Origin: Alteromonas gilva
GTDB lineage: Bacteria; Pseudomonadota; Gammaproteobacteria; Enterobacterales; Alteromonadaceae
DNA length: 64,000 nucleotides
NCBI RefSeq assembly: GCF_028595265.1
Contig: NZ_JAQQXP010000001.1
Location: 2,728,001-2,792,000 of the forward strand
Direction of reading: 5' to 3'
Positions 1 to 7,608 of this stretch are shown in pieces. Position 1 is the first letter of the stretch. Each line of letters starts with the position of its first letter. The position numbers and the translations under genes are program-made. A model generated the notes under the pieces. It saw only the letters and a list, made by a program, of their open reading frames with translations. It was not told the origin of the DNA and did no database searches.

Positions 1-1106
1 CCCATATTAGTCACCACCCGGTCTATCATCGAGCTGGATACCAGGGTTTTACCCACTTTTAAACTGGCTGGCCATTCGGGGCGATTTTGATACAAATAAT
101 TGATCGCTACCGCCAGATAATGATTAGGGTTCATCAGGCCACTGCTCGGACAAACAATACCGTGGCGGTCAAAGTCCGGATCGTTGCCCCATGCCAGATC
201 AAACTTATCTTTCAGCTCAATCAGCCCCGCCATGGCATAGGCAGAGGAACAGTCCATTCGGAGCTTGCCGTCTTTGTCACGACGCATAAAACCAAATTGC
301 GGATCAACCTGGGGGTTCACGACGGTGATGTTTAAACCGTAGTGCTCGGCAATGTGCGCCCAATAGCCAATACCGGCCCCGCCCAGCGGGTCAGTACCCA
401 GTTTAAGGCCAGCCTTAGCAATGGCCTGCATATCTACCACCTCGGCAAGGTCTTCGATATACGGCACCATAAAGTCGTCTTCGCGCACATACTCCGAAGC
501 CATGGCGGCTTTAAGATCGATACGTTTAACTGCTTTATTTCCCTGAGCAATAAAATGGTTGGCTCGCTCCTGAATAATTTTTGTGACATCACCATCCGCC
601 GGACCACCGTGGGGTGGATTGTATTTAAAACCGCCATCTGATGGTGGGTTATGTGACGGTGTAATCACAACGCCGTCTGCCAGTCCCTCAGTGCGGCCAC
701 GGTTGTAACGAATAATCGTGCGCGAAATAACCGGCGTTGGCGTGTACCCCATTGACGCATTATCGGCGCGCTGAATCACTACCTGTACATTATTGGCGCT
801 GAGCACTTCAATGGCGGTAATCATGGCGGGTTCTGACAACGCGTGGGTATCTTTACCAATATATAAAGGGCCAGTAATGTCTTGTTCGGCGCGATACTCA
901 GCCAACGCCTGACAAATTGCCGCAATGTGCATATCGTTAAAGGTGGTTTGTTGCGCAGTCCCGCGGTGGCCTGAAGTGCCAAAACTGACTGCCTGAGCAG
1001 CATCGGAGGGATCGGGTTGATAACTAAAATACTGACTTACCAGTTGGGCAACATTGATCAATTGATCCGGTGCAGCGGCCTTTCCAGCTTCCGGGTGTAA
1101 CGCCAT
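1..1106 (-). CDS. pgm: Phosphoglucomutase, alpha-D-glucose specific (3' end cut off by window)
   Basis: Interconverts glucose-1-phosphate and glucose-6-phosphate in the cytoplasm, linking glycolysis to sugar-nucleotide and envelope polysaccharide synthesis. The reading frame runs leftward from ATG at 1106 to the window edge, giving about 368 residues of a family usually near 545, so the C-terminal third is missing from view, not broken. The phosphoserine loop TPSHNPPSDGG is present, with the active Ser near residue 151, and the metal-binding DPDFDRHG motif follows. The start has a good ribosome site (AAGGA, 7 bases before ATG). It lies 38 bases after seqA in the same direction, the arrangement found in E. 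coli, so the two are probably cotranscribed. Confidence 0.95.
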   Translation of the reverse strand, partial: MALHPEAGKAAAPDQLINVAQLVSQYFSYQPDPSDAAQAVSFGTSGHRGTAQQTTFNDMHIAAICQALAEYRAEQDITGPLYIGKDTHALSEPAMITAIEVLSANNVQVVIQRADNASMGYTPTPVISRTIIRYNRGRTEGLADGVVITPSHNPPSDGGFKYNPPHGGPADGDVTKIIQERANHFIAQGNKAVKRIDLKAAMASEYVREDDFMVPYIEDLAEVVDMQAIAKAGLKLGTDPLGGAGIGYWAHIAEHYGLNITVVNPQVDPQFGFMRRDKDGKLRMDCSSAYAMAGLIELKDKFDLAWGNDPDFDRHGIVCPSSGLMNPNHYLAVAINYLYQNRPEWPASLKVGKTLVSSSMIDRVVTNM

Positions 1107-1144
1107 GAAAATATCCTTTTGTCCGTCGTTTTTAAACCTTTTAA

Positions 1145-1780
1145 CTAAGATTCAAAGTTCTCAGTTACCGTATTCACTACCTTATCGCTATATCCAAGGA
1201 TCTGCAAAACCTGCGACAACATGGCGAGTTTCTTGGCCGTATTGTTGTTGGTTACCACCCAGTAGCCACTGTCAGGAATGGCTTTCGGATTAGTACTGCT
1301 ACCGGTATTAAGCAATGCCTCTTTACTGCTGGCAAAGTATTTGCGGTTTTTGCCTATGATGGTTTCAACCTGGCTGAAGTCCGTGGGATGTTGCAAATAC
1401 ACTTGTTGCAATATATATAAAAACTGATCAACACGCTTATCAAACTTTGCCAGCGCTGTTTTACTTATATTATTGAGTAACAGCTCTTCATCGGCCTTCG
1501 ATGCCGGCGCACCGTGCGTTGCCGCAGCGGGGGGGTTACTCACCGCCGGTGCTAAAGCCTTGGCTGCTTTAGTGGGTTTACTGACCGTTTCTGTCGGGGC
1601 AACATTAACCGTTTCAGCGACAGTTTGCGCCTTCACTGTGGCAGCAGACACGACGGTAGTAATCACGCCCGGTTCATCAATGAGTAAACGATGTAAAATC
1701 TCACTGGCACTTTCGCCAATATGTTTAGTTTGGCTCGCGATGTAAGCATATAGCTCATCATCTATCTCAATTGTTTTCAT
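1145..1780 (-). CDS. seqA: Negative modulator of replication initiation SeqA
   Basis: Binds hemimethylated GATC sites, sequesters oriC and organises newly replicated DNA. The N-terminal oligomerisation domain (about residues 1-35, starting MKTIEIDDELYAYIA) and the C-terminal DNA-binding domain (about 95-211, with a KYFASSKEALL stretch) are recognisable. At 211 aa it is about 30 residues longer than the E. coli protein; the excess is an Ala/Val/Thr/Pro-rich linker at about residues 40-95. AAGGAAG precedes the ATG at good spacing. pgm follows directly. Family assignment is firm; the flexible length of the linker is the only oddity. Confidence 0.95.
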   Translation of the reverse strand: MKTIEIDDELYAYIASQTKHIGESASEILHRLLIDEPGVITTVVSAATVKAQTVAETVNVAPTETVSKPTKAAKALAPAVSNPPAAATHGAPASKADEELLLNNISKTALAKFDKRVDQFLYILQQVYLQHPTDFSQVETIIGKNRKYFASSKEALLNTGSSTNPKAIPDSGYWVVTNNNTAKKLAMLSQVLQILGYSDKVVNTVTENFES

Positions 1781-1980
1781 ACAGCTTCCTTTTTTGCCCG
1801 GTAGTATAATAAACCCGAGCCAGTAACGCAGCTCTTTAAATGGTCAACCATGGAATTTTTGCAGCAGTTTACAGCCGGCTAGTGTGCACTATTAAGCCAC
1901 CGCGGGTGTTTGCTGGCCCAAGGGCCTGAATGTGCACAACACAGATCATCAGCCCCTTTTCACCTATACTTAAGTATCAG

Positions 1981-2010
1981 ACTGATTACCTTAACCAAAG
2001 GTAAATCAGT
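1981..2010. repeat. Inverted repeat upstream of the MoxR operon
   Basis: ACTGATTACCTT at 1981-1992 pairs with AAGGTAAATCAGT at 1998-2010, leaving one bulged base and a 5-base loop. It lies 60 bases before the likely moxR start, in the 289-base gap between the divergent seqA and moxR genes. It could be an operator or a 5' leader hairpin; nothing in the sequence decides which. Confidence 0.5.
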
Positions 2011-2069
2011 TAGAGTAAACATTGAAACCCTATGCGCACGTTTGTGGCAACCTCTTTCCGGACAATATC

Positions 2070-2996
2070 ATGCAACCAGATCTCACACAGGCACTCGACT
2101 ATCTGGACAGCCAGATAATTGGCAAACAGCATCAAATTAAACTGGCTGTTACCTGTTTGCTTGCCAATGGGCATTTACTCATTGAAGATTTACCAGGCAT
2201 GGGAAAAACCACGCTGTCACATGCTCTGGCAACCGTGTTTGGCCTGCAGTTTTCACGCATTCAGTTTACCTCAGATCTGCTCCCGGCAGATATGCTTGGC
2301 GTGAATATTTATAATACCGCAAAAACCCAGTTCGATTTCCACAAAGGTCCGATCTTTAGTCAGGTTGTATTGGCCGACGAAATTAACCGGGCCAGCCCTA
2401 AAACGCAAAGTGCGCTGCTCGAAGCCATGGAAGAAAACCAGGTAACGGTAGACGGCAGCACTCATCCACTGCCGACACCATTTTTTGTTATCGCCACACA
2501 AAACCCCAGTTATCAGACGGGTACCTACCCGCTTCCTGAATCACAGCTCGACCGTTTTTTAATGCGCATCAGCCTTGGCTACCCGGATTTGGATGCGGAA
2601 AAACGAATGTTAAAAGAGTCCATCAGTTCGAGTGCGCCTGCCACCAGCAAAGGTGCGGCGGCGCTTAGCACCGGGCAACTTCAGGATATTCAAAGACTGG
2701 CCAGTCAGGTTCATGTAAGCGAGCCCATTCTCGACTACCTGCTCAAATTAGTTAATCAGAGTCGTGACAATAGTGAATTCCCCTACCCGCTTTCGCCCAG
2801 AGCCAGTAAATCGCTCATGCGGGCAGCCCAGGCCTGGGCGTTGTTGCACAACCGCGACTTCGTATTGCCCGAAGACATTCAGGCTATTTTTACCTCGGTA
2901 GCAGAACACCGTTTGCGTGGCAGTCAAACTGACTATCGGGATGATGGGTTACTGAGCCAACGTTTGCTGGATATTACCGATCCACTAGCGGCCTGA
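2070..2996 (+). CDS. MoxR-family AAA+ ATPase
   Basis: Chaperone-like AAA+ ATPase of the MoxR family, thought to act on partner proteins encoded beside it. Walker A (GMGKTT, about residues 43-48) and Walker B (LADEINRASPKTQ) are intact, followed by the family's sensor region ATQNP. I chose ATG at 2070 (308 aa) because homology-like sequence begins with QALDYLDSQIIGK; a TTG at 2022 would add 16 residues. The stop overlaps the next start by one base (TGATG). With the DUF58 and transglutaminase genes it forms a widespread three-gene unit whose precise role is unsettled. Confidence 0.92.
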   Translation: MQPDLTQALDYLDSQIIGKQHQIKLAVTCLLANGHLLIEDLPGMGKTTLSHALATVFGLQFSRIQFTSDLLPADMLGVNIYNTAKTQFDFHKGPIFSQVVLADEINRASPKTQSALLEAMEENQVTVDGSTHPLPTPFFVIATQNPSYQTGTYPLPESQLDRFLMRISLGYPDLDAEKRMLKESISSSAPATSKGAAALSTGQLQDIQRLASQVHVSEPILDYLLKLVNQSRDNSEFPYPLSPRASKSLMRAAQAWALLHNRDFVLPEDIQAIFTSVAEHRLRGSQTDYRDDGLLSQRLLDITDPLAA

Positions 2997-3985
2997 TGAT
3001 GACGTTTATGCGTGGCACTTTTAACAAGCTCCAGCATCGCTGGCTACAAAAGCGCATCCCCGCGCAACCCCGCTTCGAATTGGGCCTTAATAATGTGTTT
3101 GTATTTCCAAGTCGGCTGGGGTTCGGATTTTTGCTCACCTGTGCCGGGATTTTTATTTTAGGCACGAATTATCAAAACAATCTGATGATTCTGCTTTGTC
3201 AGTTTTTACTCGCTATTTTTTTACTGCATTTATTTGTCACCTATCGCAACTTTGCCTCTCTTTCCATATCGCTAAAGCGCACCCAGCCGGTATTTGTGAA
3301 CGAACATGCATTGCTGACACTGCAATTGGATACCCGCCGCGGCGCCGCGAATTTTTACGGTGGCCTTCATGTCGGCCTGATGGGCACCAGTCTTGCGACC
3401 CTTAATCGCCGTGCCGACATAGACAAAACAGTAAAATTATTGCTCCCGGCGCCGCGCCGCGGCGTATTTCGCTTACCGCGCCTGACTATCGCCTCAACTT
3501 ACCCACTTGGCTTGTTTCGCTGCTGGACGCATCTGGATTTTAATCAAACGATGACAGTCTACCCCCATCCCGTCGCTTCAATACCGCAGTTAGCCTCCAT
3601 GAGTGGTCAGGATGGCGATGCCCCCAGTGATGTCACCGGAATTGATGAATTTGACTCGCTGCGTGCGTTTAAACCCGGCGATCCGATGAATCGGGTTGCC
3701 TGGAAACAGGCCGCCAAAGGCGGCGAATTGAGCACCAAAAACTTTACCCAAACCCAGCTAAAAAGCGGCTGGCTCAGTCTCGATAATTATCCCGGCGAGC
3801 CGTTGGAAAAAGCCTTAAGTTTGCTGGCGTTTCAGGTGAATAAATTATCGTCCAGCCAGCATGAATTTGGCCTTAAACTGAGTAGTGTCAGCGTAGAGCC
3901 AGCCTCCGGTGAAGCTCACAAACACCGCTGCCTGCAGTGTTTAGCCAGTTATCAGCAGCCAGAGCAAGCATATGCAGCCGATTGA
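2996..3985 (+). CDS. DUF58 domain protein, membrane anchored
   Basis: Two hydrophobic segments lie near residues 42-62 and 66-84; the DUF58 domain follows, with the typical block EFDSLRAFKPGDPMNRVAWKQAA at about residues 215-237 (roughly RxYxPGDxxRxIxW in the family). DUF58 proteins resemble von Willebrand A folds and are probably client or partner proteins of MoxR. It is translationally coupled at both ends: one base shared with moxR, 14 bases shared with the transglutaminase gene. Biochemical function is not known. Confidence 0.9.
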   Translation: MMTFMRGTFNKLQHRWLQKRIPAQPRFELGLNNVFVFPSRLGFGFLLTCAGIFILGTNYQNNLMILLCQFLLAIFLLHLFVTYRNFASLSISLKRTQPVFVNEHALLTLQLDTRRGAANFYGGLHVGLMGTSLATLNRRADIDKTVKLLLPAPRRGVFRLPRLTIASTYPLGLFRCWTHLDFNQTMTVYPHPVASIPQLASMSGQDGDAPSDVTGIDEFDSLRAFKPGDPMNRVAWKQAAKGGELSTKNFTQTQLKSGWLSLDNYPGEPLEKALSLLAFQVNKLSSSQHEFGLKLSSVSVEPASGEAHKHRCLQCLASYQQPEQAYAAD

Positions 3986-6014
3986 TAAACCCATCAAGAA
4001 TCAGCTGGCCAGCGCACTCATTGCGGCGGTGTTTTGCATTCTGAGCATCAGTTTGTACGAGCCTTTGTTGTTCTGGGTATTACTGATTGCATTGTGCGCG
4101 ACGGGTATACGTTTGATCATGTTTGTCGGCTGGTACCAGCCGGTACCATCGGTACGTACGGTTAACTTACTGGCAATATTGAGTTGTGTTTGTCTGGCGT
4201 GGTTCAGCTTTCAGGTTGGGCTGCTTATCACCATGGTAAACCTGCTGATATTAGCCGGTGCGCTAAAACTCATCATACTCAATCGTGCGCGGGATTTGTT
4301 TCACTTATTCTGTACCTGCTTATTTATTGTGGGCGTGGGTTTTACGTTTCATCAGTCGGTGGTAATGACCCTCTTCTACAGCCTGCTGACGCTGGCCTTG
4401 TTAGTGGCTCTGGGCCGCTATTTTGCGCCATCTCAGGCGCTATCCTGGCATACTAAACGCCTGCTGATAATGAGTTTACAAGCATTGCCGGTTACCCTGA
4501 TACTGTTTGTGATTGTGCCGAAGTTACCGCCACTATGGAAAATGCCTGTCGCCCAAAGCAACGAAACCGGTCTCAGTGACGCCGTGTCGCCGGGCGATAT
4601 TGCCAGACTCACCCGCTCTGCAGATCTGGCCTTCAGAGCCACCTTTGAAGGGCCGATGCCAGCCCCTGCAGAGCGCTACTGGCGGGCCATTACGCTGGAG
4701 GCTTTTGATGGCAAAGAGTGGACTGTCAGCCCGCTACGAAAGCAAGTTCGCCAACAGTACCGGTATTTAAATTCTGAATTTTCGCCGACCGTCAGTGGCA
4801 GTTGGTGGCAATACGAAGTTATTGCCGAGCCCACCAATAATCATTGGTTGTTTGGTATTGCGGTTGCCGTGCCTGCCGACCACAGCAGCGCCGAAACCAT
4901 TCGTCAAACGGCCGATTATCAATTAGTCAGCGAAACACCACTCACTTCTAAACGCGCCTACCGGTTGCGCTCCTACCCTGATACGGTAAAAAATCAGAGC
5001 TTGTTTAGTCTTGATCAGCGCATCAATCTGCAGCTACCGGCAAACGCCGACATTAACCCGAAAACACAGCGCTGGGCAGCGCAAATCGTGGCTGATAATG
5101 CGACCCCACAAGCGCAAATCAATGCAGTGATGAATTATTTTGTTGAGCAGCAATTTAGTTACACACTCACCCCACCTCCAATGCCAACCAATACGGTCGA
5201 CGACTTTTTATTTAATCACCGTGAAGGTTTTTGTGCTCACTACGCCAGCGCCATGGCTTATACGCTGCGGTTAATGGGGATCCCAAGCCGAATGGTAGCG
5301 GGTTATCATGGCGGTGAAACCCTGCAACCATCCGTGCTTAGTGTTTATCAGTATGACGCGCATGCCTGGGTAGAAGCCTGGTTTGACGAGCGTGGCTGGG
5401 TACGTTTCGATCCGACCGCAATGGCCGCGCCGCAACGTATTGAACTGGGTTTGCAGCAAGCCGTCGATGAAGCAGCATTTTTAGCCAACAACCAACTGGC
5501 CAGGCTACAGCAATTTCCTTTGTTTTCAGAGCTGCGTACGGTATTTAGTTTAATCGACTACCAGTGGAGTCGTTGGGTATTGGGCTTTAACGCCGAACGT
5601 CAACAAAACTTACTGGAACTGCTGCTAGGTAAAGTCACTACTGAACGTCTGATGTGGCTGATGCTGGGCATTTGCCTGCTTATCGCACTGTTGCTGGCAC
5701 TTTACTTTGTGCCACACTGGCAGCGTCAGCGCCCACCGGCAAACCGTATCTGGTATCAGCGTGCCGCAGACAAAGCTGAACAACTCACCGGATTAGCGCG
5801 CCAGAATCTTGGTCCGCAAGCCTACGCAGATAGAGTCAGTAACGCTCTGGAACCACAAGCCGCCACACAGTTTAATGCGCTCAGTGAAGCGTTCATTGTC
5901 CGCCAGTATCGCCCCCATTCTGCCACCAGGTTTTCAGACAGGGCATTTAAAAAGTTGTGCAGGCAGTTTGTTAAGCACGGACGCGCCAAGCCAACTCTTT
6001 CGTCGAAGCCTTAA
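3972..6014 (+). CDS. Membrane-bound transglutaminase-like protein (DUF3488 / TgpA type)
   Basis: N-terminal DUF3488 region with about six membrane helices (residues 10-190), a large periplasmic transglutaminase-like domain, one helix near residues 560-580, and a DUF4129-like cytoplasmic tail. The Cys-His-Asp triad is complete: C421 in GFCAHYASA, H464 in YDAHAWVEAWF and D480 in VRFDPTAM. Family members such as Pseudomonas aeruginosa TgpA have transglutaminase activity and are important for viability. It ends the MoxR/DUF58 operon, and overlaps the DUF58 gene by 14 bases, which supports function as one unit at the inner membrane. Confidence 0.92.
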   Translation: MQPIDKPIKNQLASALIAAVFCILSISLYEPLLFWVLLIALCATGIRLIMFVGWYQPVPSVRTVNLLAILSCVCLAWFSFQVGLLITMVNLLILAGALKLIILNRARDLFHLFCTCLFIVGVGFTFHQSVVMTLFYSLLTLALLVALGRYFAPSQALSWHTKRLLIMSLQALPVTLILFVIVPKLPPLWKMPVAQSNETGLSDAVSPGDIARLTRSADLAFRATFEGPMPAPAERYWRAITLEAFDGKEWTVSPLRKQVRQQYRYLNSEFSPTVSGSWWQYEVIAEPTNNHWLFGIAVAVPADHSSAETIRQTADYQLVSETPLTSKRAYRLRSYPDTVKNQSLFSLDQRINLQLPANADINPKTQRWAAQIVADNATPQAQINAVMNYFVEQQFSYTLTPPPMPTNTVDDFLFNHREGFCAHYASAMAYTLRLMGIPSRMVAGYHGGETLQPSVLSVYQYDAHAWVEAWFDERGWVRFDPTAMAAPQRIELGLQQAVDEAAFLANNQLARLQQFPLFSELRTVFSLIDYQWSRWVLGFNAERQQNLLELLLGKVTTERLMWLMLGICLLIALLLALYFVPHWQRQRPPANRIWYQRAADKAEQLTGLARQNLGPQAYADRVSNALEPQAATQFNALSEAFIVRQYRPHSATRFSDRAFKKLCRQFVKHGRAKPTLSSKP

Positions 6015-6081
6015 AGTTACAGCTCAACACATCGCAGAACACAGAAAATCGGCGCGCTAAATTTGCCTCAAAAAACTAGCT

Positions 6082-6120
6082 TAGCTGTTTTGGATAGCTG
6101 TTTTGGATAGCTGTTCTGGA
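6082..6120. repeat. Three tandem copies of a 13-base unit
   Basis: The unit TAGCTGTTTTGGA occurs at 6082-6094 and 6095-6107, and with one change (T to C) at 6108-6120. It lies just after the transglutaminase stop codon and has no visible function. Confidence 0.9.
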
Positions 6121-6198
6121 CAGTCACCTGGATGCTTTTAGCTGCCTGTGATTCTTTGCGGAGTTTGATTCATTGCGGGGCATTTTCCGGCAGCGTTT

Positions 6199-6435
6199 TT
6201 ACTTCATTTTTAAAAGTCTTCGTGTCGCTCGCTTATTGGTCTTTTCAGCTTCGCATTTGGGTTTGTTCTCAGTGACCTGCATGTCATCGCTCGCTACCAG
6301 CGTATTGAGTTTTACAGAAAACTGATCATCTCGCGCTATCACAATGTTGCGGTAAAAAGAGACCGGGCGTTGTCCTCGCACCTCAATATTCTCTGTGTAT
6401 TTAGCCCCCCGCTGGATTAAATGCCACGGAATATC
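6199..6435 (-). pseudogene. Possible gene remnant or small protein of unknown function
   Basis: The frame is open for 78 codons after an in-frame TGA (6436-6438) and ends in a basic tail (KRATRRLLKMK). No ATG begins it; a GTG at 6381 would give 60 residues, and no good ribosome site precedes that. The residue pattern reads more like protein than random translation, but no family is recognised. It may be the 3' end of a decayed gene or chance. Confidence 0.22.
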
Positions 6436-6463
6436 TCATTGCCACCCCTCAAAAAATAACGAA

Positions 6464-6485
6464 AAACAATAATATTTTATTGTTT
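6464..6485. promoter_or_regulatory. Palindromic operator candidate for the DUF2975/XRE pair
   Basis: AAACAATA (6464-6471) and TATTGTTT (6478-6485) form a perfect 8-base inverted repeat with 6 bases between. A second, overlapping ATTG-N5-CAAT lies just downstream. The XRE-type regulator encoded two genes on is the natural candidate to bind here. This is inferred from position and symmetry only. Confidence 0.45.
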
Positions 6486-6500
6486 ATCAATAATTTTTTA

Positions 6501-6528
6501 TTGCAAAAAAGAAAACACACGCTAAAGT
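6501..6528 (+). promoter_or_regulatory. Candidate promoter for the DUF2975 gene
   Basis: TTGCAA at 6501-6506 and TAAAGT at 6523-6528 are separated by 16 bases. The palindrome at 6464-6485 lies just upstream of the -35 element. Confidence 0.4.
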
Positions 6529-6562
6529 AAAAGCTCACTCACATACTCAGGGAATAGACAAC

Positions 6563-7228
6563 ATGACCACCATTGAACACGCCAGCGGAAACTCCGGCGC
6601 TCAGTTACCACCGCCGAAATACACCTTAGGTTTGAAAATATGCTTTGATCTACTGTATTACTTCAGCGTTTTCTCGATGATTGTTGGTGTAGGGGTGTTT
6701 CTCGTTGTGGGGTGGAATATACCCGCCGAGATAAGCGAACGACATACCGATGTTAATTATTTGTTTAATGCCAAAATGCTACCCAGTGGGGTAACGGACC
6801 CGTCAGTCAGTGAAGTGATGCTGGTTCACGGCATGGTAAAGCTCAATAACACCACAGGTTATGCGGCCTGGTTTATTGCTTATATTGACGTTTTTATTAA
6901 TGGTATTTTTACGCTGTTAGGGCTGTATAATTTACGCAAGTTGTTTGCCAACCTTTCATTGCATCGCGCCTTTGAAGCGTCCAGCGTGATGTATATTAAA
7001 CGGCTCGGCATCATCGTATTGAGTTACAGCCTGCTGACGCCAGTCATGACTTATCTTTGTGGCATGGCGATTCTGGCGGACATCGGAACCTTTCACGAAC
7101 AACTGCAACTGTATCCCTATTTTTCATTTCCGCTTGAAGGGGTGTTAGTGGGAGCGGCATTAATCGTTCTCGCCAGTTTAGTGAAGGATGCGTCAATGAT
7201 GAAGCAAGAACAGGAGCTGACCATATAA
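6563..7228 (+). CDS. DUF2975 family membrane protein
   Basis: 221-residue inner-membrane protein with four predicted helices (about residues 30-52, 108-130, 150-172 and 187-208). This matches DUF2975, whose function is unknown but which is very often followed by a small YozG-like XRE regulator, as here (2 bases between the genes). AGGGA lies 11 bases before the ATG. The charged N-terminus faces the cytoplasm. A role in signalling to, or being controlled by, the partner regulator is an inference from gene pairing. Confidence 0.85.
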   Translation: MTTIEHASGNSGAQLPPPKYTLGLKICFDLLYYFSVFSMIVGVGVFLVVGWNIPAEISERHTDVNYLFNAKMLPSGVTDPSVSEVMLVHGMVKLNNTTGYAAWFIAYIDVFINGIFTLLGLYNLRKLFANLSLHRAFEASSVMYIKRLGIIVLSYSLLTPVMTYLCGMAILADIGTFHEQLQLYPYFSFPLEGVLVGAALIVLASLVKDASMMKQEQELTI

Positions 7229-7230
7229 TT

Positions 7231-7443
7231 ATGTCTAAAACGATTAAAATCAATCTGGATATGATTATGCTGCAGCGCAAGATGTCACTGACTGAGCTAT
7301 CAGACAAAGTCGGGATCACGATGGCCAATTTGTCGACGCTCAAAACCGGCAAAGCCAAGGCCATTCGCTTTTCGACCCTGCTGGCACTGTGTGACGCACT
7401 CGACTGCGAACCCGGCGATATTATTCAGCGCGAGGACACATAA
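7231..7443 (+). CDS. YozG-like XRE-family transcriptional regulator
   Basis: A 70-residue protein made up almost wholly of a Cro/C1-type helix-turn-helix (LTELSDKVGITMANLSTLKTG as recognition region, about residues 17-37), ending with the family's CDALDCEPGDIIQ block. It has no ligand domain. It starts 2 bases after the DUF2975 gene, preceded by AGGAG, and is surely cotranscribed with it. It probably autoregulates the pair, perhaps through the palindrome at 6464-6485. Confidence 0.9.
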   Translation: MSKTIKINLDMIMLQRKMSLTELSDKVGITMANLSTLKTGKAKAIRFSTLLALCDALDCEPGDIIQREDT

Positions 7444-7472
7444 CCCCGGGGTGATACAGAGAGAATTTGTCA

Positions 7473-7502
7473 GCCGCTATCTTGTTTACCCGAAATAGCG
7501 GC
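7473..7502. repeat. Inverted repeat between the XRE gene and the tricorn-like gene
   Basis: GCCGCTAT (7473-7480) and ATAGCGGC (7495-7502) are perfect complements around a 14-base loop. No T-run follows on either strand, so it is not a standard terminator. Confidence 0.6.
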
Positions 7503-7608
7503 AGTTCGTCTGTGCTGATTTGACTTTGCTGGCTATCTTTCGTTTACTCAGGTTTCGGACGGGTCGTATCTGCCCTCCCCACCAATAAAAACGACAACAA
7601 GGATAACC

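Larger units (their letters stand above)
6015..6562. other. Non-coding gap between the transglutaminase operon and the DUF2975 pair
   Basis: Holds a 13-base tandem repeat (6082-6120), a doubtful small leftward reading frame (6199-6435), and the AT-rich promoter/operator region of the DUF2975 gene (6464-6528). No convincing terminator was seen after the transglutaminase gene. Confidence 0.6.
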
